From: Entomomonas asaccharolytica | GTDB lineage: Bacteria; Pseudomonadota; Gammaproteobacteria; Pseudomonadales; Pseudomonadaceae | Direction of reading: 5' to 3' | Length of the DNA stretch: 64,000 nt | Assembly (NCBI RefSeq): GCF_016653615.1 | Contig: NZ_CP067393.1 | Span: 1,069,673 to 1,133,672, forward strand | Part shown: positions 1-8,591 of the stretch, in pieces | Position numbering within the stretch: position 1 is the first letter of the stretch | Layout of the letters: the number at the start of each line of letters is the position of its first letter | Notes under the pieces: generated by a model | Seen by the model: the letters and a program-made list of their open reading frames with translations, nothing else | The model's database searches: none | Told to the model about the DNA's origin: nothing | Translations under genes and position numbers: made by a program

Positions 1-1
1 T

Positions 2-463
2 TTAACTCAGCAAGTAAAAGACGAAAAAAAGACATTTATTAGTTTCTTAGATAAATTAGTTTATCAGCAAACCATTGATTGTCCTGAATGTGGTAATAAG
101 GGGGTAAAAAGAGTAGAGCTATCTAAACATCGTCCTTATTTCGTGTGTCATCGTTGTAAAACATCTACTAATCTATTGAAAGGTACAGCCTTCTTTCGGT
201 TGGATCACATGGAATTATGGCATTCCTATGTTGAATGTTTAGTTAAAGGTGAAAGTAATTTAACCATTCAACAGCAATTAGATATTTCTCATAGTTGTGC
301 ATTAAATTGGCGTAAACGCTTTATTAAACAAATGCAAACAATGGGACTTAATGAATTAGTGTACTGGATAAAGTGGCAGTGGGGGCGTCGTCAAGCTGCT
401 ATCAGGGGGAAGGCTAATAAGAAACAGCCAAAGCAAATAGCTCAATCAAACTCATCTAAATAA
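2..463 (+). CDS. Zinc-ribbon/HTH protein, transposon-associated type (5' truncated by window edge)
   Basis: The reading frame is open from base 2 and ends at a TAA at 461-463, so only the C-terminal part of about 153 residues is visible. It contains a C-P-E-C and C-H-R-C pair (a treble-clef or zinc-ribbon knuckle) followed by a helical segment with an N-W-R-x-R-F-I motif that looks like a helix-turn-helix, then a basic Lys/Gln-rich tail. It is clearly homologous, at roughly 40 percent by eye, to the second half of the protein encoded at 755-1681. The layout resembles the short zinc-ribbon plus HTH regions of transposases (IS1/IS1595 N-termini, DUF746). No catalytic DDE domain is present, so I call it transposon-associated rather than a transposase. 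DNA binding is inferred. Confidence 0.6.
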   Translation, partial: LTQQVKDEKKTFISFLDKLVYQQTIDCPECGNKGVKRVELSKHRPYFVCHRCKTSTNLLKGTAFFRLDHMELWHSYVECLVKGESNLTIQQQLDISHSCALNWRKRFIKQMQTMGLNELVYWIKWQWGRRQAAIRGKANKKQPKQIAQSNSSK

Positions 464-754
464 AGTAATATTATGAACTTAAATTATAAGCTTGTTTTAA
501 CAAGAATATAATCTTTCTATAGGCTATATCTTAAGAAATAGTCTTGTTGTATACATCCAAATAGTGCGTATTAATAATGGATTATTATTCTGCAGTCTGT
601 TGAAAAACAAGTAAATATATCCTTAATTAATTCTTTAATGATTTTTATTGAAATAGCTATTTACAAGTGTTTTTTTCTAATCATGAGTTTTATACCCTAT
701 AATGATGATTATTTATTATGATAATGGCCTGTTACTATATAAAAAGGATTAATA
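464..754. other. AT-rich intergenic region between zinc-ribbon paralogues
   Basis: This stretch of 291 bases has no open frame of note. Soon after the upstream stop it carries an AAGCTTGTTTTAACAAG stretch. A similar AATAAGCTTGTTTAA string follows the stop of the next gene (around 1720), as if the 3' flank had been duplicated together with the coding sequence. I see no convincing promoter. Confidence 0.4.
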
Positions 755-1681
755 GTGATAAAAAAGAAAATACCTGATTATTATAAAATTATTCCCGAAA
801 ATTTACATAAAGATGCTGATGCATTAGTTGATTATGTCAGGTATTTTCCATACCAGACGCCTAGCCAATGTCCCTATTGTGATTACCATTCATTTCGTCA
901 GGCTACAGAAGTTAATGCTGTTGGTCAGCCGCGTTTTAATTGTAATCGTTGCGAAAGAAATTTTAGTCAATTAACAGGTAGCTACTTTGCCTATATGAGC
1001 CATATGGAATTATGGCCAGACTTTGTTATTTATCGTTTATCAGGCTTATCATTTCAAAAAATCAGCCGATTATTAAATATCTCCGAAAATGCTTGCCAGA
1101 TACGGGAAAGAAAACTCTATAAAATGATGGAAGAATTGTTTCCTGCATTATATCAATGGTGGAAACCTCATCATGAATTTAAAGATAGAAAGGTAACTGA
1201 CAAAGTAGCAAAAGAGCGTGCAGCTTTCTTAAAATGGTTAAAAACACGTATAGAACAACAAACAGCAAATTGTCCAATTTGTGGTAAGTTTATTAAACAA
1301 CGTGCTTATGTTGGGGGGCATTTTGGCAAACTGTCGCAAAATAAAAGTAGACCTTATTTTGAATGTAGCCGTTGTCGCAAAAGTTTTAGCGTGTTTAAAG
1401 ATACACCATTAGACAAACTTACTCATATCGATCTTTGGTTACCTTTTGCCAAAGGGCTTTGCCAAGGTAAAAGTAATTATCAAATTATGGATACATTACC
1501 CACAACCATTATGAAAAAAACAGCCAGTAATTGGCGCAACAAGTTTATTGAACAAATGAAACTAATGGAGCTTAATGAGCTAGTATTTTGGTTAGAATGG
1601 CAGCGTAGTCGTAATAAAGGGGCGGAGACTCGCAAAGTAAAACAGCGAGAAGCTAGACAAAAAAGTAAATCTAAAGATTAG
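755..1681 (+). CDS. Double zinc-ribbon/HTH protein, transposon-associated type
   Basis: The protein has 308 residues and two copies of one module. Each copy has a CxxC...CxxC zinc knuckle (about residues 39-67 and 174-210) followed by a helical H-x-(E/D)-L-W...HTH-like segment. The second copy ends in the N-W-R-x-K-F-I-E-Q-M and L-N-E-L-V-F-W motifs shared with the truncated neighbour at 2-463. The C-terminus is strongly basic. Translation starts at GTG 755, chosen because AAGGA lies 6 bases upstream. No nuclease or DDE triad is visible. The family resembles DUF746/IS1-type N-terminal regions, which makes a DNA-binding role likely but unproven. It sits in the accessory segment next to a radC relic and a Septu-like system. 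Confidence 0.6.
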   Translation: MIKKKIPDYYKIIPENLHKDADALVDYVRYFPYQTPSQCPYCDYHSFRQATEVNAVGQPRFNCNRCERNFSQLTGSYFAYMSHMELWPDFVIYRLSGLSFQKISRLLNISENACQIRERKLYKMMEELFPALYQWWKPHHEFKDRKVTDKVAKERAAFLKWLKTRIEQQTANCPICGKFIKQRAYVGGHFGKLSQNKSRPYFECSRCRKSFSVFKDTPLDKLTHIDLWLPFAKGLCQGKSNYQIMDTLPTTIMKKTASNWRNKFIEQMKLMELNELVFWLEWQRSRNKGAETRKVKQREARQKSKSKD

Positions 1682-1852
1682 TTATTGAAATATATAGATA
1701 TAGCAGTAAAAACTTTTAATAAGCTTGTTTAAAAAATAGCCTGCAAAGCAAATGGATGATAGTTTCTTGATCTATTTTAGTCTTATAACTGTTAATAAAG
1801 TTAAGGATTAGGGTAAACTAGACACTATGACTATATAAAACAGGAGGTTATT

Positions 1853-2356
1853 ATGGCGAAAACGTTAGCAGAATACCTAACTGAGTGTTATCAACAGTTA
1901 ATCAAACATTGTTATCATAATGATGGCACGCCTATTTTTGAGCAACACAAAATAGACCGTGTCACCGTTGCATGTGAGTTTGATTTACTGGTGCTAATTA
2001 AAGGCGAGTTTTCTTCTCTAGAGAAAATAGCCATGCTAACTGCTAAAGAATATTGGTTATATGAAGCTTTAGAACTAACCCCTGTTATGCAACTATTAGC
2101 ACAAAAGTTATCAGATGGTTTAGCTTATAAGACCCCTAAAATAAGAGCCAAAAGAAAGTGTTTGCTAGCATTATTACAAACCGATGGTGAAAATTTATTC
2201 GATAGTTTAGAAGCTTTTTTTGAAAACTTTGCAATAATGGATGTTCCCATGATAATGGTTAAACCCGTGTTAGATAACCATTTTGAAGGGGTATTAAAGA
2301 AAATAGACTATAGAACCAAAGAAGATAATAGTAAGTTTTCTTTTAACATAGGTTAG
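1853..2356 (+). CDS. Hypothetical protein, 167 residues
   Basis: I do not recognise this protein. It is preceded by an ideal AGGAGG at 1842-1847, five bases before the ATG, so it is very likely translated. It is soluble, mixed alpha/beta by eye, with no signal peptide, membrane segment or metal motif. Notable stretches are an acidic patch around D-G-E-N-L-F-D-S-L-E-A-F-F-E-N-F and a basic run K-T-P-K-I-R-A-K-R-K near residues 93-103. It lies alone between the zinc-ribbon genes and the radC relic. With those neighbours it could be a mobile-element cargo gene, but nothing in the sequence assigns a function. Confidence 0.55.
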   Translation: MAKTLAEYLTECYQQLIKHCYHNDGTPIFEQHKIDRVTVACEFDLLVLIKGEFSSLEKIAMLTAKEYWLYEALELTPVMQLLAQKLSDGLAYKTPKIRAKRKCLLALLQTDGENLFDSLEAFFENFAIMDVPMIMVKPVLDNHFEGVLKKIDYRTKEDNSKFSFNIG

Positions 2357-2509
2357 TGTTTTGCAAAAAAACTATCTCTAACTAAATGACAAACCTAATC
2401 TACTGATTTATGTTGCCAAGCATAAGGATAGGCTAAGCTAGGCTTACAATCATTAAAAACTATGCTATATTGCTAAATTATTCGGCTAACTCCGTGTAAT
2501 CAGGGAATT

Positions 2510-3178
2510 ATGAATATCAAGCTAACTGATAAAGAAAAAATCAAAGTTAATGATCCAGATGATCTATTTGCAATTATGCAACGTATATTATTGCGTGATA
2601 ATAAAATAGATCAAGATAAGGAACATTTTTGGATTGTGGGAATGAACCAAGCAGGGTTAATTCTCTATATCGAGTTAGTCAGTTTGGGTGGTACTAAATC
2701 TACGATTGTTGAACCCATGAAAGTATTTCGCGTAGCTGTAATGAAAAATGCTACCAGAGTGATTGCAGTACATAACCACCCTGCAGGTTCAATGACACCT
2801 TCTACCCAAGATAAAGATATTACAGATCGTCTTATTCAAGTAGGTAAAATCTTAGATATATAACTAGATGATCATCTAATCATTAGCCCAACCACCTATA
2901 TAAGTTTTAAAGCATTAGGCTTAATGGATGAGCTAGCCCAAAGCTTAAAATATGTACCTACTTACCAAGTAGTAGAGCAAATTAGAAAAGAAGAAAAGGC
3001 CATTGCAAGGGAAGCTATTAATGCTGAAAAAGAGCATCGTAAAAAAATAGAACTACAACTAGCTTCTGCTGTAGATTTTTTATTAAACAAAGATATCCCA
3101 ACCGAGCAAATAGCAGAAATCTTAGGTATTTCTATTAAAGAAGTTGAGAAAATTATTAGTAAGAAATCTTTTAAATAA
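2510..3178 (+). pseudogene. RadC-like JAB/MPN-domain gene interrupted by an in-frame TAA
   Basis: The first open part (2510-2863, 117 residues) carries the JAB/MPN+ metal site H-N-H-P-A-G...T-P-S-x-x-D typical of RadC proteins, then runs to I-L-D-I and stops at TAA 2861-2863. The same frame continues at once as L-D-D-H-L-I-I-S-P-T-T-Y-I-S-F, which is the conserved RadC segment that normally follows, and stays open to 3178. A single nonsense change, for example AAA or CAA to TAA, explains the break. The downstream part ends with a helical charged region and a P-T-E-Q-I-A-E-I-L-G-I-S-I-K-E-V-E-K repeat-like HTH tail, seen also in Rpn-family transposase-related proteins. An internal ATG at 2924 could restart translation, but that product would lack the metal site. 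Confidence 0.8.
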
Positions 3179-3228
3179 AAAATTTAAAAATATCTATTTA
3201 AGAAATCATCATTTGTTATTAATGACAT

Positions 3229-4032
3229 TTATAATATTGATTTCCAATAATTGTAGCCAAAAGAAATTTTTTGTAATTCATTTGCTCCACTAATAATATC
3301 AATAATTTTGTCTTGTGATAATCCTCCTCTTAGCGAAGTTTTTATTATATCTTCCATATAACTTATTGTTTCATTGGAATTTTCTTTAAACCTATCACAT
3401 AGTCTTAGTCTATAATAATGGCTTTCTATGATACAGTATAAATTTTCATCTATATTATTGGAGTTATTAAGATAAAAATGTGGAACAATTACATTTTTAT
3501 CTATTTCATATTCAATAAATAAATATTGTAGGTTTGGCAGTTGATCTAAATATAGATTAAGGAATATTCTTCTTTCATTTTCTATCCAAGAAGCATTTTT
3601 ATGGCTATTACAAGTAGTACAACTTGGAAATAGATTTTTCGGATTTACTACAAATTCTGGAAACTTCTCTTGTGGTAAATAGTGATCAAAAGAATTTATT
3701 TCACTAATAGTACAATTGGGACAAGTATTGATTATTCTATTGGTATCTGTAGTTGTTAATGCTATTTTTAATTCTTTTATTATCTTACTTTTATAAGAGT
3801 AGAGTTTCTTTAAATCATCTTTCTCATTTATTGAGAATGGTGATATATCCATTAGTTCTAATGAGTTTTGTATAAAATAACTATCATATAAAGTAAAACG
3901 ATTACTAATCTGGCTTTCTAAAATTTCTATTCGGGATTTATATGAAGGATCATTACTAGTATTTTTTTTACGTAATAGTACTGCTTTATGAAAATCCATT
4001 GAGTTATCTGAATAATAGTTAATGTTTTTCAT
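3229..4032 (-). CDS. HNH endonuclease, PtuB-like component of a Septu-type defence module
   Basis: The protein has 267 residues. The core is a zinc-ligated HNH (beta-beta-alpha-Me) nuclease: CPNC at 104-107, D-H-Y-L-P at 116-120, N-P-K-N-L at 129-133 and C-T-T-C-N-S-H-K from 138. The two CxxC pairs bind structural zinc, and the His of D-H is the expected general base. The N-terminal 100 residues are charged and helical and match nothing I know. It lies 28 bases downstream of the ATPase gene on the same strand, which is the order (ATPase then HNH) of Septu ptuA-ptuB and of the effector pair in some retrons. Cleavage of nucleic acid on phage infection is inferred from that family. The gene is visibly more AT-rich than the core genes nearby. 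Confidence 0.8.
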   Translation of the reverse strand: MKNINYYSDNSMDFHKAVLLRKKNTSNDPSYKSRIEILESQISNRFTLYDSYFIQNSLELMDISPFSINEKDDLKKLYSYKSKIIKELKIALTTTDTNRIINTCPNCTISEINSFDHYLPQEKFPEFVVNPKNLFPSCTTCNSHKNASWIENERRIFLNLYLDQLPNLQYLFIEYEIDKNVIVPHFYLNNSNNIDENLYCIIESHYYRLRLCDRFKENSNETISYMEDIIKTSLRGGLSQDKIIDIISGANELQKISFGYNYWKSIL

Positions 4033-4060
4033 AATTTTTATTAGTAATCCTTTATATATT

Positions 4061-6052
4061 TTAATTTATTAAGCTTTTAATATATATGCGAGCGTTCAAG
4101 CTAAGGGGAACATTATCATGCTCAAGTAAAGAAACTATATCTTCATAGTTTTTTCCTGAATTAACTAATCGTTCTATAATTTTTTTATATTGTTTTGGTA
4201 TTCCTTTATTACCAAAAATTTCTTCAGTAAGAATGCCAATATTTTCACCAAATGATTCCATTGCAATGCGTCTAATGGAGGGTGTATTATGATCTCGCTC
4301 CATAATATATACATTTTTAGAGAAAAGTTCTCTTATAACCAATGGGGAATGAGTAGTTATAATACAAAATGAGTGAAATTCTTCTACTAACTCATATATA
4401 GTATTCATTAATTCAGTAATAGCATTTGGATGTAAATGCGTTTCTGGTTCATCATATAGTAATAAAGAGTTATAACGGATATTTGCAATAATTTCTGTTA
4501 TGATATATAACATAATTGTTTGGCCAGAGCTAAGCTTATCTTTTATTTCATTAAATCCTTTAATTTTGACTTCATAGTTATTGAGATTTTGTATGTTATT
4601 ATCATCAAAATCGTCGATTTCTTCAATTTTTATTAGAAAAAGATCAATTAGGTCCTGATCAACAAAAGTCAATAAAATTTTTCTCCATTTATCAATACGT
4701 CCAAAATTTTCTATTTTTTTCCAGGTATTATGAAATCTTAAAACTAACCCACGATCTGTGTAGTTTTCATCTTTGTTTTTTCTGATACCACAATAATGAT
4801 AATTAAAAGTTGTAGATTTTCGAGGAATATCAAATTTATCAAATACACTGTATGAAACGGAAATGATTTTACTAAATAATGGTATTTGTGGAGAAAATAG
4901 TTTCTCATTTTGTTGTGCTATATTAATAGGTAATGAGCTAATTAATTGAGTTTTACCTGTACCATTTTTCCCAATTATTGCATAAATTTGATTAGGAATA
5001 ATTTCATTTTTATTATCATTGTCATCAAAGTCAAAAATTATATCTGTTCCTTTTTCTGAGTAAGCTGGTATAAATGTATATTTAAAACTATAAAGATTTG
5101 ATAGATCATATCCCATGATCTTGTGTCTAGCTATTCTTAAAAGGCTTTCAGCATTATCATATCTTATTAATGAGTTTATAAAATTACTATTACATTCAAA
5201 ACAATCTTGTATGTCTGGAAAGAAGGCAGTGTCTTTAAGGGCGTATAGAATGCTGTGGAATTCTTTATCAAATAGTTCTTTTAATTTTGAATAATACTTA
5301 TAACTTTGCCCTAAGGAACAAAAATTATGATCAAGGTTAGTAAATTTATTAGGAAGATATTGGTCTGTTTCTTCTTCCTTATTATAAATAATTTTAGTTT
5401 CACCGATATATTCAATGTTGTTGTTTGGATGTGAATAAAAAAATAAATCATAACTACTCCATACCCCATAATCATTCCAACCAGTATTGGATACTAGAAC
5501 AAAGGCAGGATATGTTGTAGGTGGAGTATGTGAGCTTATACGATTACTTCTTCCCTTTGGATTTTTTTCAACGTAAAAAATAATATCATTTTGTTTTATA
5601 TCGAGTGGTTTACTATCGTCTTTTTCACCAATTTTATATATTGGGTTTTCATCATCGTAATCTTGAAGAAATAATGAGAGATCATGTTTTTCTAAATAAG
5701 GATTAATTAAAATAAGATATCGAGTTATTTCATCTTCAGAGTTTCTAAACTTTGGAGAAATAATGGTTTCAATAAACTTTATAAAATTTTCTTCGTTTTC
5801 AAATAAATCTAATCTTTCTTTGAAGAGATAATCATAACTATAGTCGTCATTATTTATTAAGTGCTGAAAAAACTCTCCAGAAGCATTTTTATATCGATTA
5901 TCCATTGATTTTATAGCACTTAAATCCCATATTTCTTCTAAAAATGAGATAATATTATCATCATTACTAGTATCAATATCACCAAATGCATTCGGTTCTT
6001 TTTTTAGAAGATTGTATAATTCAAGTTTTGTTTTCTTTGGTATTTTTTTCAT
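4061..6052 (-). CDS. AAA/ABC-type ATPase with AbiJ-NTD3-like N-terminus, PtuA-like
   Basis: The protein has 663 residues. Residues 1 to about 145 contain the pattern I-W-D-L...M-D-x-R...A-S-G-E-F-F-Q-H-x-x-N-N-D-D, then S-E-D-E-I and I-N-P-Y-L. This matches the AbiJ N-terminal domain 3 family of abortive-infection proteins as I remember it. About 150-225 is a beta-rich segment (G-W-N-D-Y-G, I-G-E-T-K) of unknown role. The ATPase follows: Walker A GKNGTGKT at 361-368, signature L-S-S-G-Q at 507-511, Walker B L-L-L-Y-D-E-P-E-T-H-L-H-P at 530-542 and H-loop T-T-H-S-P at 566-570. These are typical of SMC/OLD/PtuA ATPases. Its partner HNH gene follows after 28 bases. The likely role is sensing phage infection and controlling the nuclease. 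The fused N-terminal domain is unusual for a plain PtuA. Confidence 0.8.
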   Translation of the reverse strand: MKKIPKKTKLELYNLLKKEPNAFGDIDTSNDDNIISFLEEIWDLSAIKSMDNRYKNASGEFFQHLINNDDYSYDYLFKERLDLFENEENFIKFIETIISPKFRNSEDEITRYLILINPYLEKHDLSLFLQDYDDENPIYKIGEKDDSKPLDIKQNDIIFYVEKNPKGRSNRISSHTPPTTYPAFVLVSNTGWNDYGVWSSYDLFFYSHPNNNIEYIGETKIIYNKEEETDQYLPNKFTNLDHNFCSLGQSYKYYSKLKELFDKEFHSILYALKDTAFFPDIQDCFECNSNFINSLIRYDNAESLLRIARHKIMGYDLSNLYSFKYTFIPAYSEKGTDIIFDFDDNDNKNEIIPNQIYAIIGKNGTGKTQLISSLPINIAQQNEKLFSPQIPLFSKIISVSYSVFDKFDIPRKSTTFNYHYCGIRKNKDENYTDRGLVLRFHNTWKKIENFGRIDKWRKILLTFVDQDLIDLFLIKIEEIDDFDDNNIQNLNNYEVKIKGFNEIKDKLSSGQTIMLYIITEIIANIRYNSLLLYDEPETHLHPNAITELMNTIYELVEEFHSFCIITTHSPLVIRELFSKNVYIMERDHNTPSIRRIAMESFGENIGILTEEIFGNKGIPKQYKKIIERLVNSGKNYEDIVSLLEHDNVPLSLNARIYIKSLIN

Positions 6053-6140
6053 CGATTTTATAAATTATTCCTTATAATTTATTAAATAATAGATATTATT
6101 TAGTTATTCTTAAGTAATCAAGCATCCTCTTGGAATTATT

Positions 6141-6170
6141 AAAAAAAGAAAGTACTATTTGATAGTACTT
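6141..6170 (-). terminator. Intrinsic terminator, minus-strand direction
   Basis: A perfect 9-bp stem AAGTACTAT/ATAGTACTT (6150-6158 and 6162-6170) with a 3-base loop is followed on the minus strand by TTCTTTTTTT. It would stop readthrough from the core genes at 6291-7821 into the ATPase-HNH module. Confidence 0.6.
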
Positions 6171-6257
6171 GTATTATAAGGCATGTTTCAGTTAGGGAAA
6201 GTTAAGTTTTTATAATGTTTCAATTTTTAGCTAAGTTTTTATTTATAAATAATAAAG

Positions 6258-6284
6258 TTATGCCTAGCTAAAAACTAGGCATAA
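6258..6284 (-). terminator. Hairpin after the Cys-tail gene
   Basis: A perfect 10-bp stem TTATGCCTAG/CTAGGCATAA with a 7-base loop lies 6 bases past the stop codon of the gene at 6291-6593 and is followed on the minus strand by an AT-rich tail. It is a probable terminator or 3'-end stabiliser. Confidence 0.5.
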
Positions 6285-6290
6285 AAGAAA

Positions 6291-6593
6291 TTAATGCCCA
6301 CTACAACCACAACTACCGTTACCACAACATTCATCATCTTCTGCTAGGGCTGGGCCTTCTTCCATTGCTTCTAGCTCTAGTTGTAAGCTAACTAGGTTGG
6401 TAGCCATAGGGCGTAGTACTAGGTTTGTAAATTCTGTATCATTTTCGGCTACATCAGTACCAATAAATAATTGGCCGCTAATATTTTGTACCCATAGTTC
6501 TTTGCCATTTAAAATAATAGCAAAGCGGCCACAGTTGGTTTTTTGGGTATTGCCATCAGTATCTTCTAGTAGTAATTCAATTGTTTCGTTCAT
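6291..6593 (-). CDS. Small protein with Cys/Gly/His-rich metal-binding-like tail
   Basis: The protein has 100 residues. The N-terminal 80 residues look like a compact beta-rich fold (N-G-K-E-L-W-V-Q-N and G-Q-L-F-I-G-T-D). The tail, D-E-C-C-G-N-G-S-C-G-C-S-G-H, packs four cysteines and a histidine into 13 residues, the sort of tail that binds a metal or a cofactor. No signal peptide is present, so it should be cytoplasmic. It starts 25 bases after the stop of the aminotransferase gene and is probably cotranscribed with it. I do not recognise the family name. Metal binding is inferred only from the Cys/His spacing. Confidence 0.6.
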   Translation of the reverse strand: MNETIELLLEDTDGNTQKTNCGRFAIILNGKELWVQNISGQLFIGTDVAENDTEFTNLVLRPMATNLVSLQLELEAMEEGPALAEDDECCGNGSCGCSGH

Positions 6594-6618
6594 GGTATAT
6601 TCTCTTAATAAATAATGG

Positions 6619-7839
<1,221 letters not shown>

Positions 7840-7876
7840 TTAATGGATAGCGGACAAATTATAGCACTGAATTAAA

Positions 7877-7909
7877 ACAAAAAAGGCGTCTTTGGTAAGA
7901 CGCCTTTTT
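7877..7909 (-). terminator. Intrinsic terminator of rpmE
   Basis: A perfect 12-bp stem AAAAGGCGTCTT/AAGACGCCTTTT (7881-7892 and 7897-7908) with a TGGT loop has A runs on the left and T runs on the right, so it can act in both directions. It lies just downstream of rpmE. Confidence 0.85.
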
Positions 7910-7930
7910 GGTATTCGAACAATGAATTGC

Positions 7931-8143
7931 TTATTTCTTACCGAAACCACCAAAACGTTGTTTGAAACGATCAATACGACCACCAGTGTCTAATACTTTT
8001 TGTTTGCCAGTGTAGAAAGGATGGCAAGCAGAGCATACGTCAATAGTGATGTCTTTGCATAAGGTTGAAGCAGTTTCAATAACATTACCACAGCTACAAG
8101 TAGCTTTGATAGCTTCGTATTTTGGATGGATATCAGGTCTCAT
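7931..8143 (-). CDS. rpmE: 50S ribosomal protein L31, zinc-binding form
   Basis: The protein has 70 residues, the usual length. It begins M-R-P-D-I-H-P-K-Y and carries C-S-C-G near residue 16 and [13 protein letters not shown] at 37-49. These four cysteines are the zinc ligands of the C+ form of L31, as opposed to the zinc-independent paralogue made under zinc starvation. It forms a bridge between the ribosomal subunits. The gene has its own sigma-70 promoter and a strong terminator, so it is a monocistron. Confidence 0.97.
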   Translation of the reverse strand: MRPDIHPKYEAIKATCSCGNVIETASTLCKDITIDVCSACHPFYTGKQKVLDTGGRIDRFKQRFGGFGKK

Positions 8144-8222
8144 TTAAGTTTCCTCAGTGTAAGCGTGCCGCCACTTAATTAGTATTAACAAAAACTAAGC
8201 ACCGCACAGAAAATTGTGGCGT

Positions 8223-8250
8223 ATTATACCAAAAAACAAGGTAACTGCAA
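8223..8250 (-). promoter_or_regulatory. Sigma-70 promoter of rpmE
   Basis: On the minus strand TTGCAG (8250-8245) and a perfect TATAAT (8228-8223) are separated by 16 bases. The promoter lies about 80 bases upstream of the rpmE ATG and is oriented towards it. Confidence 0.75.
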
Positions 8251-8264
8251 GTTGCTTTTAAAGC

Positions 8265-8588
8265 TTAACGCTTATCTGCAATCATGCCTATAAACACCAT
8301 AATAAGTAATAATATGGGGAATAAACTGTAATAATTCAAGTAGCTTAGTAGTTGTTTAATTAGCGCAGGTACAAAGTTAATAATAAGACCAAACACTAGC
8401 ATATAAACAATAGCCAGAATAATAACCCTAAATACGATATTCATGGTACCAATTAGCCGTTGAATATATTTGCCTAGAGTAAGCCCAAATAGCACTAATA
8501 GCACTGCTACTAGGGCGAGTGATATTTGATCTAGATGGCGATCACACCAACGGGAAAGGGTAACAATAAAATCAAGTAATATATCCAT
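8265..8588 (-). CDS. DUF3392-like inner-membrane protein
   Basis: The protein has 107 residues and three hydrophobic segments at about 20-43, 49-72 and 85-103. The length and the start, M-D-I-L-L-D-F-I-V-T-L-S-R-W, resemble the DUF3392 family, small pseudomonad inner-membrane proteins of unknown function. It begins three bases after the stop of hemW on the same strand and is probably the last gene of the metX-metW-rdgB-hemW operon. No catalytic residues can be pointed to. Confidence 0.7.
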   Translation of the reverse strand: MDILLDFIVTLSRWCDRHLDQISLALVAVLLVLFGLTLGKYIQRLIGTMNIVFRVIILAIVYMLVFGLIINFVPALIKQLLSYLNYYSLFPILLLIMVFIGMIADKR

Positions 8589-8591
8589 AGT

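Noticed and set aside
2-1681. Complete insertion sequence with terminal inverted repeats around the zinc-ribbon genes
   Set aside because: No transposase catalytic domain, target-site duplication or terminal inverted repeats could be found by eye.
2924-3178. The 84-residue frame after the radC stop as an independent gene
   Set aside because: It is in frame with and continues the RadC sequence, has no good ribosome-binding site before ATG 2924, and the conserved L-D-D-H-L-I-I-S segment lies before that ATG.
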